DNA of 64,000 nt from Pseudoalteromonas sp. MSK9-3 (GCF_003590335.1 NZ_MIET01000046.1:62001-126000); one strand, 5' to 3'. Positions 44,643 to 54,053 are shown, numbered from the stretch's first letter. The notes: a model not told the origin generated them from the sequence alone. A program made the numbers and translations.

Positions 44643-45773
44643 ATGTCAAAAAGTGATTATTACGACGTACTGGGTGTGAGTAAAGACGCCAGTGAACGTG
44701 ACATAAAAAAAGCATATAAACGCTTAGCAATGAAATATCACCCAGACCGTACAGCAGGTGACACTGCACTCGAAGCTAAATTCAAAGAAGTAAAAGAAGC
44801 TTACGAAGTACTGACTGATAGCCAAAAGCGTCAAATGTATGACCAATACGGTCATGCTGCATTTGATCAAAATGGCGGTGGCGGCCATGGTGGTGGTCAA
44901 GGTGATTTCGGCGATATTTTCGGTGATGTATTTGGTGATATTTTTGGTGGTGGCGGTGGCCGTCGTCAGTCTCGCCAGCAGCGTGGTGCCGATTTACGTT
45001 ACAACATGGACCTTTCTTTAGAAGAAGCGGTGCGTGGTAAAGAAGTTGAAATTAAAGTCCCAACATGGGTTGGTTGTAAACCATGTGACGGCAGTGGTGC
45101 AAAGCCGGGCTCTAAACCTAAAACATGTTCAACATGTCACGGTGCCGGCCAGGTGCAAATGCGTCAGGGCTTTTTTGCTGTGCAGCAAACTTGTCCAACG
45201 TGTAATGGAACTGGTCAAACAATTTCAGATCCATGTAATAAGTGTCATGGTCAAGGTCGCGTAGAAAAAACGAAAACCCTGTCTGTTAAAATTCCAGCGG
45301 GTGTCGATACCGGTGACCGTATACGCTTATCAGGTGAAGGTGAAGCTGGCATGCATGGTGCACCTGCGGGTGATTTGTATGTACAAGTTTCTGTAAGAGA
45401 GCACCCGATATTTGTACGTGACGGTAACAACCTTTACTGTGAGGTACCAATTAGCTTTACAACGGCAGCAGTGGGTGGCGAGATTGAAGTGCCAACATTA
45501 GACGGTCGAGCTAATTTGAAGATCCCTTCAGAGAGTCAAACTGGTAAGATGTTCCGTATGCGTGCGAAAGGTGTTAAGTCTGTACGCAGTGGTGCGGTTG
45601 GTGATTTGATCTGCAAAGTCGTTATTGAAACACCGGTTAACCTGAATGAACACCAACGCGAGCTTTTAAAACAGCTAGAAGATAGCATGGGTTCTGAGGG
45701 CAACAAAAACCGCCCGAAAGCACAAGGCTTTTTTGACGGTGTGAAAAAATTCTTTGATGACTTAACTAAATAA
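44643..45773 (+). CDS. dnaJ: Hsp40 co-chaperone DnaJ
   Basis: A 376-residue type I J-protein that stimulates DnaK ATP hydrolysis and presents unfolded substrates. The J domain (about 1-70) has the HPD tripeptide in MKYHPDRTAG. A Gly/Phe-rich linker follows (about 75-115), then four zinc-finger motifs: CKPCDGSG, CSTCHGAG, CPTCNGTG and CNKCHGQG (about 145-210), then the substrate-binding C-terminal domains. ATG 44643 matches the usual MSKSDYYDVLG start; an in-frame GTG at 44634 would add three residues. A terminator follows. Confidence 0.99.
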   Translation: MSKSDYYDVLGVSKDASERDIKKAYKRLAMKYHPDRTAGDTALEAKFKEVKEAYEVLTDSQKRQMYDQYGHAAFDQNGGGGHGGGQGDFGDIFGDVFGDIFGGGGGRRQSRQQRGADLRYNMDLSLEEAVRGKEVEIKVPTWVGCKPCDGSGAKPGSKPKTCSTCHGAGQVQMRQGFFAVQQTCPTCNGTGQTISDPCNKCHGQGRVEKTKTLSVKIPAGVDTGDRIRLSGEGEAGMHGAPAGDLYVQVSVREHPIFVRDGNNLYCEVPISFTTAAVGGEIEVPTLDGRANLKIPSESQTGKMFRMRAKGVKSVRSGAVGDLICKVVIETPVNLNEHQRELLKQLEDSMGSEGNKNRPKAQGFFDGVKKFFDDLTK

Positions 45774-45797
45774 ATTTGGTTAAGTCATGAATTAAAG

Positions 45798-45820
45798 CGG
45801 TGCCTAGTGCACCGTTTTTT
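45798..45820 (+). terminator. Rho-independent terminator after dnaJ
   Basis: CGGTGC and GCACCG form a 6-base stem with a 5-base loop followed by TTTTTT, 25 bases after the dnaJ stop. Confidence 0.85.
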
Positions 45821-45826
45821 ACATGT

Positions 45827-46048
45827 TCAGTTTAATAATACAAGATAGTCTTGTTTGCTATCGCATTTGCAGCCAATCAATCGACGTTGCTCACCAAATA
45901 TTAGTTTTCCAGATTTACACCCTAATACCTCACATTTACTGCTGCAAGCTAAACTTGTTGTCCATAAAGAATACTCGGTCACCATAAAATTAATCATAGA
46001 GAAAGCAATAATGATGAAGAATAAAACTCTAACGTTACGATTGAGCAT
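45827..46048 (-). CDS. Small cysteine-rich membrane-anchored protein, unknown family
   Basis: A 73-residue protein not recognised as a known family. ATG 46048 has AAAGG 10 bases upstream; a longer frame from TTG 46057 is less likely. One hydrophobic segment (about 9-26, VRVLFFIIIAFSMINFMV) would anchor it. The remainder has five cysteines (LACSSKCEVLGC and LIGCKC) and basic residues, suggesting a disulfide-stabilised or metal-binding periplasmic tail. It is convergent with dnaJ, ending just past the dnaJ terminator. Small size lowers confidence. Confidence 0.55.
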   Translation of the reverse strand: MLNRNVRVLFFIIIAFSMINFMVTEYSLWTTSLACSSKCEVLGCKSGKLIFGEQRRLIGCKCDSKQDYLVLLN

Positions 46049-46149
46049 GTTGTCCAACCTTTAAAAAAGTTGTATTTATAGACTTTAGTCTAATGTCTAA
46101 ATTAATCTAGTCGTGCATATTAAGACGTATATTGCACTAAGGATATGTT

Positions 46150-46608
46150 ATGACACCGGCCATAAAGTTATTGGAAAAACACCAGATACTCTTTGAGGTG
46201 TTGCAATTTAAGCATATTGAAACCTCGGTAAACTTTGCCAATGAAGCGGCTGAGCAACTCTGTTTAAAGCCTGAGACAGTATTTAAAACGATAGTAATTA
46301 ATGTTGATGGTGTGTTGCATATAGCGATCCTCCCTTCGACCAATAAAGTCGACTTAAAAGCATATGCAAAGGCTTGTAAGGGTAAAAGAGCTGAACTTGC
46401 TGATGCGCAGCTAGCGCAAAGTAGTACTGGATATGTGATTGGTGGGATCAGCCCATTTGCGCAGAAGAAACGACTAAAAACACTTTTACACCACAGTGCA
46501 AAGCACCACTCGCATGTTTATGTTAGTGCGGGGCGCAGAGGCCTTGAAGTTAAAGTATCTCCCCGAGATATCGTACGAATGTGTGGTGCTAACTTTGCTA
46601 CTTTTTAG
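46150..46608 (+). CDS. ybaK: Cys-tRNA(Pro) deacylase YbaK/EbsC family
   Basis: A 152-residue single-domain protein of the YbaK trans-editing family, which hydrolyses Cys-tRNA(Pro) made in error by prolyl-tRNA synthetase. VFKTIVINVDG carries the conserved lysine of the catalytic site, TNKVDLKAYAKACKGKRAEL and TGYVIGGISPFAQKK are the other family blocks, and SAGRRGLEVKVSPRDI ends it. AAGGA lies upstream of ATG 46150. The stop codon TAG is formed by the first unit of a heptamer tandem repeat. Confidence 0.93.
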   Translation: MTPAIKLLEKHQILFEVLQFKHIETSVNFANEAAEQLCLKPETVFKTIVINVDGVLHIAILPSTNKVDLKAYAKACKGKRAELADAQLAQSSTGYVIGGISPFAQKKRLKTLLHHSAKHHSHVYVSAGRRGLEVKVSPRDIVRMCGANFATF

Positions 46609-46648
46609 TGCTAAGTGCTAAGTGCTAAGTGCTAAGTGCTAAGTACTA
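46607..46648. repeat. Heptanucleotide tandem repeat (AGTGCTA)x5 plus one variant
   Basis: Five perfect copies of AGTGCTA (46607-46641) are followed by AGTACTA (46642-46648). The array exactly fills the space between two convergent genes: its first unit completes the ybaK stop TAG, and its last unit provides the TAG of the AraC-family gene on the other strand. Confidence 0.95.
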
Positions 46649-47509
46649 AAGTTGACGTCTATAACTGCTGGGCGTTACACCAACGCGTTGCTTAAAGTTT
46701 CTGCCAAAATGACTTTGATTAGCAAAACCGCACATGAGTGCGATATGCGCGAGCGAGTAGGTTGAAGTCTTTAATGCTTGCTTTGCATATTCAATTCTAA
46801 TTGACATCAAATACTGCTGAGGAGTTTGGGCAAAGCTGAGTTTAAACATACGGCAAAAATGATACTCGCTGAGTTCAACTAAGTGCGCTAATTCAAATAA
46901 TACGATTTGTCGATTAAAGTTTGCATGAATAAAATCTGTTACTTGCTTGGCTTTTTTGGGGGACAACCCCCCTGTGATAGCTCTTCGCGTATTTTTTAAA
47001 TTTAAACTCTGTAATACACTGACAATAATGGTGTCAGTAAATTGTTCAATAGCCAGAGTGTTATGTTTATCATGCCAATCAGAGTCGTTAATTTGATGAC
47101 GAAACAGCGCTTCTAATGGTTGGTTCTCAAAAAATATCCGCTCTGGCAAATTTACTTGCCGCGGGTCGATATCGAATACTTTTAGCGCAGTATGTTTGAG
47201 GTGGTTATCACTAAAGTAGAGATGAACAAACTCTTGATGAACGCCAATTTACCAGCAGCTTTCGCTATCCTGTGGCATCAGACAAAATCGTCCTGGAGCC
47301 CCATTAGTTGAATGGACATCAGTACGATGTGTTTCATACCCGCCATTGAGATACATACTTAGCGTGTGTTGTTGTTGGTTTTGATAGTACAGGCGTTCAT
47401 ACTGATTTTTATAATGTGACCATGACACTTCATTACTCAGCAACGTGTGTCGCACACACCGCTTTTTAGATTGTTCAAAACTCACATGAAGGTTTTTGTT
47501 TGGCATCAC
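46646..47509 (-). pseudogene. AraC-family regulator interrupted by one in-frame TAA
   Basis: One reading frame runs from 47509 to 46646 with a single internal TAA at 47249-47251 (codon 87). The first part (86 residues) is an AraC-type sensor domain start, ending QDSESCW. After the stop the same frame continues IGVHQEFVHLYFSDNH and later encodes a full double helix-turn-helix: QIVLFELAHLVELSEYHFCR and IALMCGFANQSHFGRNFKQR. Homologues read W-Q-I-G or similar at this place, so a CAA-to-TAA change is likely. The rest shows no other damage, pointing to a recent mutation, a sequence error or expression of a C-terminal fragment. It is divergent from an EamA transporter gene. Confidence 0.85.
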
Positions 47510-47690
47510 ACTAATCGATAAGCTATCTAATTTTATGATTTAGCTTATCGTAAGTATTTTATACTCGCAATGAGTGACGATTTCAGGTGAAGATAATAAC
47601 CGCAAGATCGTGTTAACGACGGCAACAACGTGAGATATCAGAGTTGGTTCACCATAGATACTGGGTAACACTATTTACTAGGAGTCTGTA

Positions 47691-48617
47691 ATGTCACTCA
47701 TTCTATATGTTTTATTGGTGTGTATCTGGGGATTGTCTTGGATTGCAATTAAATGGCAGCACGGCAATGTGGCTTTGGAAGTGTCGATACTGTATCGGTT
47801 TTGTATTGCTGCTGTGATCATGCTAGTTGCAGGCAAGTTATTAAAGTTATTACAATCTACGTCTTATCAAAATCATATTTGGTTTGCGCTACAAGGTGCA
47901 AGTCTATTTTGCTTTAACTTCATCGCATTTTATGAAGCTACTGCTTATATACCAAGTGGGTTAGTTGCTTTACTTATGGCAACCACGCCACTGTTTAATA
48001 GTATTCACAGTCGACTATTTTTTGGCGAATCGATCACGTTGAATTTCCTTTTCGGTATGTTTTTTGGGTTGGCTGGCATCGGTTTTTTATTTGCGAATGA
48101 GCTATCTGCTTTGCAATTGTCACTCGCTACATTTTACGGTGTGTTTTACTCATTGGTTGGTACATGGTGCTTTTCAATCGGAAACATGTTGAGTGTTAAA
48201 AATACAAACAAAGGGATCCTCCCTTTCACAGCAACCTGCTATGCAATGGCATATGGATGTGCATGCCTACTTATTGTCATATTTTTAAAAGAATTAAGTT
48301 TCAATTTTGAGTTCACCATGTTGTATATCAGTAGTTTATTGTATTTAGCTATCCCTGCTTCAGTACTCGGTTTTACTGCATTTTTAGTATTAGTTAATCG
48401 TATTGGTGCGAGTAATGCAGCCTATATTTTAGTTTGTACCCCGGTCATTGCTTTGGCTATGTCGAGCATATTTGAAGGATATGTTTGGAGCTTAAATGCG
48501 AGTATGGGACTGGTACTTATCTGTTTAGGCAATGTAGTTTCACGTCTGCGCACTGATATTGTTAGTTGGCGTCATCATTGGTTTAAATGGCGACAGGTAG
48601 ATTTAAAAAAGCAGTAG
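47691..48617 (+). CDS. EamA-family (DMT superfamily) transporter
   Basis: A 308-residue inner-membrane protein with ten hydrophobic segments in two EamA repeats. It begins LILYVLLVCIWGLSWIAIKW, the standard first helix, and has AFYEATAYIPSGLVALLMATTPLF in repeat 1 and GASNAAYILVCTPVIALAMSS in repeat 2 (both quoted partly from the family's conserved blocks). The family exports or imports amino acids and other metabolites. AGGAG lies 7 bases before ATG 47691. The adjacent divergent AraC-type gene, a pseudogene here, probably regulated it. Confidence 0.9.
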   Translation: MSLILYVLLVCIWGLSWIAIKWQHGNVALEVSILYRFCIAAVIMLVAGKLLKLLQSTSYQNHIWFALQGASLFCFNFIAFYEATAYIPSGLVALLMATTPLFNSIHSRLFFGESITLNFLFGMFFGLAGIGFLFANELSALQLSLATFYGVFYSLVGTWCFSIGNMLSVKNTNKGILPFTATCYAMAYGCACLLIVIFLKELSFNFEFTMLYISSLLYLAIPASVLGFTAFLVLVNRIGASNAAYILVCTPVIALAMSSIFEGYVWSLNASMGLVLICLGNVVSRLRTDIVSWRHHWFKWRQVDLKKQ

Positions 48618-48869
48618 ATGATTTATCGGTTTATTTGCTTGGAATAAACTATTCAATGCCTATTTATCGCTGCGCACCGTCAATTTCCTAAATTAGGCTA
48701 AATTGCAAAAATTTGATACTTAAAACTTAATAACTTGATTTTATTGACATTAAGCTGAAATTTGTCGATTTCATAGCTGCAAAGCCGTTAAAAACTTAAT
48801 TGAGTATTTGATCTAATCTCATTTTTATGCCGTAATGTAGTTATATGTAGCTGGTCGGATGAGTTGATT

Positions 48870-51128
48870 ATGAGCTTAAGAACACAATTAAAAAAAGTAT
48901 TACCAAGTATTTCAGTCACTGAACAAGAAGCCTTAGATGCAGGGGATGTTTGGTTAGAAGGGTCAATTTATCAGGGTAAACCCGATTTTGACGCACTTAG
49001 AGCTGTGCCCGAAGCAAAGCTTTCAAGTGAAGAGCAGGCCTTTTTAGACGGCCCAGTAAAAGAATTAATGGCAATGGTTGACGATTCTGTAATTCAGAAT
49101 AGTAAACATTTGCCAGAACATATTTTGGACTTCTTAAAGAAAGAGCGCTTTTTTTCACTGATCATTCCAAAAGAATTTGGTGGGTTAGAATTTAGTCCTT
49201 ATGCCAATTCAACGATTGTAGGGACAATTGCGACAAAGTCTTCAGCTGTTGCCGTAACGGTCATGGTGCCAAATTCGCTAGGCCCTGGTGAGTTATTGTT
49301 ACATTACGGCACAAAAGAGCAGCAGGCGCATTATTTACCGAGACTCGCAAACGGCAGGGAGATCCCATGCTTTGCTTTAACAAGCCCAGAAGCGGGCTCT
49401 GATGCAGGGGGCATTCCTGACCGAGGTATTGTCACTAAAGGCATGTTTGAAGGCAAAGAAGTGGTCGGTATGGAAGTAACCTGGGACAAACGTTACATTA
49501 CGCTTGCCCCTATTGCGACTGTACTGGGTCTGGCATTTAAAGTGGAAGATCCACAAGGGATACTCGGTGGCAAAGAACACTTAGGCATTACATGTGCGCT
49601 TATCCCTAAAACGCACCCAGGTGTAGAATTAGGCAATCGCCATGATCCAATGGGTATCCGCTTTTACAATGGTACAACCAGAGGTGATAAAGTTTTCATT
49701 CCTATGGAGTTTATCATTGGTGGTCAACAGAATATTGGCCGAGGCTGGCAAATGCTCGTAAGTTGCTTAGGGGCGGGACGCGGAATATCGCTACCGGCAT
49801 TGGGTGTATCAACCAGTCAGGTTGCATTCAAATCAGCATCAGAATACGCAGCAGTGCGAGAACAGTTTGGCTTATCAATCGGCCAGTTTGAGGGTATTCA
49901 AGAAAAGCTTGCTGATATTGCGGGTAAAACCTACCTACAAGAGTCAATGCGCGTATTGACGACCGAAGGGCTTGGAATGGGTTTGAAACCGTCAGTAGTT
50001 ACAGCAATTGCTAAGTATCATATGACGGAAGTTGGCCGTGATGTGCTCGATTCAGCAATGGATATTCAGGCAGGTAAAGCGATACAAAATGGTCCTCAGA
50101 ATACGTTGGCGAGTGGTTATGTTGCACAACCGATTGCCATTACGGTAGAAGGCGCGAATATATTGACGCGTAATCTGATGATATTCGGTCAAGGTGTTAT
50201 GCGTTGTCACCCGTATTTGCAGTCGATGGTTGAATCTATTCATAGTGACGATAAGTCAGCCGATAAAACGTTCAATAAAATTTTAACGAAGACGGTGGGC
50301 TACAGCGTTGCTAACAGCTTCCGTGCATTTGGTTTGGGTCTATTGCCGTTCACCGCAGGCAGTAAATCAGCGTTACCAGAAGTACAACAATATGAAAAAG
50401 CGGTACATCAACTGTCGGCTAGACTGGCTGTTTATGCAGACTTCTCATTGTTGGTATTGGGCGGAAAGCTAAAACAGGCAGAAATGTTATCGGCGAGACT
50501 GGGCGATGTGATGAGCCACTTATATGGCGCAATGGCATCAATCAAGTACTATGAGCAAAAAGTAGCGATTAGCGATAGACAATCAGCGGCCCCTTATTTT
50601 CATTACGCAACGCGTTGGTCACTACAAAAAGCAGAAGAGGCGCTTCACAAGTTTTTAGATAACTTCCCTGCATCTGGTACGCGGAAATTAATGCGTACAA
50701 TTACGCTGCAATTCCGTCATAAGATGCCAGCTATTTCAGATGATATGGTCCGAGAATTAGCGAAGGTTGCACAGCAAGATACCGCCTTTAAAGCACAGCT
50801 AACGCATTTAGTAAAACCAAGTCCGGGTGACGGACACGATATAAACGAGCAAGCATTTAAAGCAAAACTCGCTTGCTTAGATTTATTGGCAAAGGTTAAA
50901 AAAGCATTGCGTAAAAAAGAGATTAAAGCTGGTGTGCGTTTTTCTCAAACGCTAGACAATGCACTTGCAGCCAACCTAATAAATGCGACAGAGTATGCAC
51001 AGCTAATTGATTACAATAAAAAGCGCGAAAAAGCGATTCGGGTAGATGAATTCGATTTTGATATGAATTTACTAGATGATAATGCGCAGCCCGTTGATAA
51101 AGTCGCCAAAGTGCAGCAAGCAAGCTAG
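48870..51128 (+). CDS. fadE: Acyl-CoA dehydrogenase FadE
   Basis: A 752-residue FAD enzyme for the first step of fatty acid beta-oxidation. ALTSPEAGSDAGGIPD is the FAD/substrate loop, AVREQFGLSIGQFEGIQEKLAD the central helix region, and ITVEGANILTRNLMIFGQG contains the catalytic glutamate region of the FadE group. The extra C-terminal domain of about 250 residues (DUF1974-like) is typical of proteobacterial FadE; E. coli FadE (814) is longer because of an N-terminal anchor. ATG 48870 is chosen over TTG 48864. A strong terminator follows. Confidence 0.95.
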   Translation: MSLRTQLKKVLPSISVTEQEALDAGDVWLEGSIYQGKPDFDALRAVPEAKLSSEEQAFLDGPVKELMAMVDDSVIQNSKHLPEHILDFLKKERFFSLIIPKEFGGLEFSPYANSTIVGTIATKSSAVAVTVMVPNSLGPGELLLHYGTKEQQAHYLPRLANGREIPCFALTSPEAGSDAGGIPDRGIVTKGMFEGKEVVGMEVTWDKRYITLAPIATVLGLAFKVEDPQGILGGKEHLGITCALIPKTHPGVELGNRHDPMGIRFYNGTTRGDKVFIPMEFIIGGQQNIGRGWQMLVSCLGAGRGISLPALGVSTSQVAFKSASEYAAVREQFGLSIGQFEGIQEKLADIAGKTYLQESMRVLTTEGLGMGLKPSVVTAIAKYHMTEVGRDVLDSAMDIQAGKAIQNGPQNTLASGYVAQPIAITVEGANILTRNLMIFGQGVMRCHPYLQSMVESIHSDDKSADKTFNKILTKTVGYSVANSFRAFGLGLLPFTAGSKSALPEVQQYEKAVHQLSARLAVYADFSLLVLGGKLKQAEMLSARLGDVMSHLYGAMASIKYYEQKVAISDRQSAAPYFHYATRWSLQKAEEALHKFLDNFPASGTRKLMRTITLQFRHKMPAISDDMVRELAKVAQQDTAFKAQLTHLVKPSPGDGHDINEQAFKAKLACLDLLAKVKKALRKKEIKAGVRFSQTLDNALAANLINATEYAQLIDYNKKREKAIRVDEFDFDMNLLDDNAQPVDKVAKVQQAS

Positions 51129-51170
51129 TCAACAATGCCTAAGTGCCGATATACATGGCACTTAATGATT

Positions 51171-51204
51171 AAAAACCTCGATAGTTGATATCGAGGTTTT
51201 TTTT
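51171..51204 (+). terminator. Rho-independent terminator after fadE
   Basis: AACCTCGATA and TATCGAGGTT form a perfect 10-base stem with a 5-base loop, then eight T residues. The remaining 190 bases to the next gene show nothing recognisable. Confidence 0.9.
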
Positions 51205-51393
51205 ATTAAAAAATGATTGAATCATGGTTTAAATGGTCAGAGTTGAACTTTTAATGTCTTAATATTTGGCACTGACAGTCGTTATTATCGTGACTAGAAA
51301 ACATAGGTTGGGGCAAGTAAATAGGGGGAGGAAGGCCGTGATTAGTTTTAAATTGCATGCTAGGGTGGCGAAAATAATAGGAACAATTTGACT

Positions 51394-52359
51394 ATGTTAT
51401 TAGAAAGCCTCAATACACAATTTGATAGCGTCACATTTAATGACGAGCCACGCGCACTTTGGAGCGGGTGTGGTGAAGTCATAAAAGCAGACCTTGATAA
51501 CCAGCGCGCCGTTATTAAGTATTCATCGGTGCCCGATATTCTCGAACATCCTAATATTAACCAAAGTGTGTTTGCTAAAGCGCGAAAAGCCAAGTCTTAT
51601 CGTGTAGAAAGGCATTTCTACCAGCTATATGCACCACGTTTACCCTGTTTCACGGCAACACCGGAATTGTTATGGGCTGAAGCGTGCGGCTCAGAGAATA
51701 TACTGGTGTTCAAAGATTTTACAACTCAAGGGTTTCATGCTGTTGAGGGTGTAGACCTTGAAGCGATAGGCCATATAGTTGCTTGGCTGGCAAGATTTCA
51801 CGCGACATTTTTATGGTGTGATATTGAACTAGAACTCGAACCAGAACACACAAAACTTTGGGAGCAAGGGGGTTATTGGCATTTAGCAACTCGCCCTGAC
51901 GAATATGAAAAAATGCCCCAAGGAGATATTAAAGGTTATGCGGTTGAACTCGATAACAGGTTGGTGAGTCAAAAATACCGGACTTTGATCCATGGCGATG
52001 CGAAACAGGCTAATTTTGCTATTAAGCAGAAGACCGTGATGGGTTATGATTTTCAGTATGTTGGCAAGGGGATTGGGCTTCAAGACATTATGCTGTTATT
52101 TACCAGTGTATTTAACTCGGAGCAACAGCATGTATATGAGGAACCGTTGTTAGCACTATATTTTAGTGAATTACATTCAGCCCTTAAAATCAGGTATGGC
52201 AGTGATGTAATTAGAGAGATTGAACTCCATTGGCGAAGCGCATGGCCCATTATTTGGTCGGACTTCTATCGGTTTTTACTTGGCTGGAAACCGAACCATT
52301 TTAAGATAAATAAGTATATGAAGCGCCAGGTAACCGCGGTTATGTCTGAATTAATATGA
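51394..52359 (+). CDS. Aminoglycoside phosphotransferase-like / ecdysteroid-kinase-like (DUF1679) protein
   Basis: A 321-residue cytoplasmic protein with a protein-kinase-like fold of the small-molecule kinase type. TLIHGDAKQANFAI is the catalytic loop (HGDxxxxN) and GYDFQYVGKGIGLQDIMLLF supplies the metal-binding DFQ in place of DFG. An N-terminal lysine/glutamate region, including RAVIKYSS, fits the ATP-binding lobe. It would phosphorylate a hydroxylated small molecule; the substrate is unknown. AGGAA lies upstream: ATG 51394 at 10 bases is preferred, and TTG 51388 is possible. Similar genes often sit near FadE/acyl-CoA genes, as here. Confidence 0.82.
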   Translation: MLLESLNTQFDSVTFNDEPRALWSGCGEVIKADLDNQRAVIKYSSVPDILEHPNINQSVFAKARKAKSYRVERHFYQLYAPRLPCFTATPELLWAEACGSENILVFKDFTTQGFHAVEGVDLEAIGHIVAWLARFHATFLWCDIELELEPEHTKLWEQGGYWHLATRPDEYEKMPQGDIKGYAVELDNRLVSQKYRTLIHGDAKQANFAIKQKTVMGYDFQYVGKGIGLQDIMLLFTSVFNSEQQHVYEEPLLALYFSELHSALKIRYGSDVIREIELHWRSAWPIIWSDFYRFLLGWKPNHFKINKYMKRQVTAVMSELI

Positions 52360-52386
52360 CAGCGATTAGATATGAATTATGAACAT

Positions 52387-52415
52387 AAAGGCACCGGATA
52401 TAATTTGGTGCCTTT
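52387..52415. terminator. Bidirectional terminator between kinase-like and subtilase genes
   Basis: AAAGGCACC and GGTGCCTTT form a perfect 9-base stem with an 11-base loop between two convergent genes. Short A and T tracts border both sides. Confidence 0.75.
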
Positions 52416-52433
52416 GATGTTTAAAAACTATGC

Positions 52434-54053
52434 TTAGTTACAGTTTGCACCGCGAGTCCACACGTTTGAGAATACGTCTGGTTGAGCACCTTTTGACCAC
52501 CAAGATGCTTGGTACTCTCTGTTGTTGTAAGATACTTTGTCGCCTACACGGTAATATGTTGTTTCATTCCATGCTTCTAATCCTTGACAACCTCCACCAG
52601 TTGACCCGTCAGTCACAGTAACTGTTGCTGTTTTAGATGATGTTTTCTGGTTAGCACCAGTTGCTGTTAGAGTAACTTGATAGCTACCAGCTGCTGCATA
52701 AGTGTGACTTGGAGATGCCGCAGAGCTACTTGAACCATCACCAAAACTCCAGCTATAGCTTTGTGCGTTACGTGATGTGTTGCTGAAGCGCACATTTAGG
52801 CCTGATGCACTGCTTGTGAAGTTTGCAACTGGCGTTAAGACTGGGTCATCAGCACAGCCATTTTGTGCAATATAGTCATATGCAGCTTTTGCTTGAACAA
52901 TACCGTAACCATATGATGTATCTTTCCCAGCAGCGCCTTTATCTTTAGCTGTGATATTAAGAACGTTACGGATCTGCTTGTTACTACACTGTGGATAGTG
53001 GCTCCAGACTAATGCAGCTACACCTGAAACGTGAGGTGTTGCCATTGATGTACCACTGATACTTTTATATCCGTTATTGTTCCAAGTAGAGTTTACGCCC
53101 ACACCTGGTCCTGCAATTTCGACTTGACTATTGTATTGAGAGAAAGATGCCTTTCTTTCGCCACTATCGACAGCCGCAACAGATACAACATCATCGTATG
53201 AAGCTGGGTAACTTAAACTGCTATTACCACCATTACCCGCTGCTGCAATATGTAAAACACCGCGATTGTAGCTTGCTTGGAAAGCATTTCTTTCAGCGGT
53301 TGAGCTGCCACTGCCACCTAAACTCATGCTAGTAACATTTGCGCCCGCAGCTTCACATTGCTCAATGGCTTTAATTAAGTCAGAACCATATGCCCAACGG
53401 CCTTGGTCGTTGAATACTTTAACAATATGAAGTCCAAGTTGACCTGATGGGTTTACACCAACAACACCTTGACCATTGCCACCAACCGCAGCGATTGTAC
53501 CTGCTACATGTGTTCCATGACCGTTACCGTCGTTATACCAGTTACCTGTGTTGTTACTGCCGTAGCCGTCATTACCAGTAATACCAGTGCTTGGTAAATC
53601 AGGGTGGTTAAGTGTGTAACCTGTATCCATGATACATACCTTACGGTTGCCACTCATATTATCAGCAAGTTGGTTAGCTTGAACCATACCAATACCATAT
53701 GGCGTAGATTCCGCCATTAGATAACGCTTTGGATCTATTTCAACATGAGCAACATCATCGCTTTCAGCAAGTAATGTCATTTGCTCTGGGGTTACTTCTG
53801 CCACAAAACCATTCACGCTTGGTAACGTTGAAATAGGCGCCGAATTCATTGACGTAGCAAAACTCGTTAAAGTTTGTTGTTTGAAAGACGTCATTTCAGC
53901 ATCAGACATTTTCACCGGTAGTGAAGCATTCACTGATTGTGACTTTAGAGTGACGATAACACGTTGTGTATCTTGTGCGTGTGTTGCTAAAGATGCACAA
54001 ATACATGCTGATAGCGCTGTCATTTTTAAGCTTGTTGAAACCATATTTTTCAT
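52434..54053 (-). CDS. Secreted subtilase (S8) with PKD and carbohydrate-binding-like domains
   Basis: A 539-residue extracellular serine protease. Order: signal peptide (about 1-26), I9 inhibitor propeptide (about 30-112), S8 catalytic domain (about 120-395), a PKD domain (about 405-488, with YSWSFGDGSSSSAASPSHTY in its core) and a C-terminal domain (about 492-539) resembling the chitin-binding CBM5/12 type (AWNETTYYRVGDKVSYNNRE and WSKGAQPD). The catalytic triad is Asp143 (IMDTGYT), His179 (GHGTHVAG) and Ser336 (GTSMATPHVSG). PKD and CBM modules help bind insoluble substrates such as collagen or chitin-protein complexes; a cuticle-degrading role is inference. Confidence 0.95.
   Translation of the reverse strand: MKNMVSTSLKMTALSACICASLATHAQDTQRVIVTLKSQSVNASLPVKMSDAEMTSFKQQTLTSFATSMNSAPISTLPSVNGFVAEVTPEQMTLLAESDDVAHVEIDPKRYLMAESTPYGIGMVQANQLADNMSGNRKVCIMDTGYTLNHPDLPSTGITGNDGYGSNNTGNWYNDGNGHGTHVAGTIAAVGGNGQGVVGVNPSGQLGLHIVKVFNDQGRWAYGSDLIKAIEQCEAAGANVTSMSLGGSGSSTAERNAFQASYNRGVLHIAAAGNGGNSSLSYPASYDDVVSVAAVDSGERKASFSQYNSQVEIAGPGVGVNSTWNNNGYKSISGTSMATPHVSGVAALVWSHYPQCSNKQIRNVLNITAKDKGAAGKDTSYGYGIVQAKAAYDYIAQNGCADDPVLTPVANFTSSASGLNVRFSNTSRNAQSYSWSFGDGSSSSAASPSHTYAAAGSYQVTLTATGANQKTSSKTATVTVTDGSTGGGCQGLEAWNETTYYRVGDKVSYNNREYQASWWSKGAQPDVFSNVWTRGANCN

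Noticed and set aside
45855..46064. Plus-strand 69-residue frame after dnaJ
   Set aside because: It has no ribosome binding site or domain pattern, and the opposite strand has a better supported gene.
46607..46648. Possible CRISPR or integron-type repeat
   Set aside because: Units are seven bases, direct and without spacers, so it is a simple tandem repeat.
46646..47149. Separate AraC C-terminal gene starting at TTG 47149
   Set aside because: The two parts are in one frame with only a TAA between them and the intervening codons read as AraC sequence, so one broken gene is the better call.
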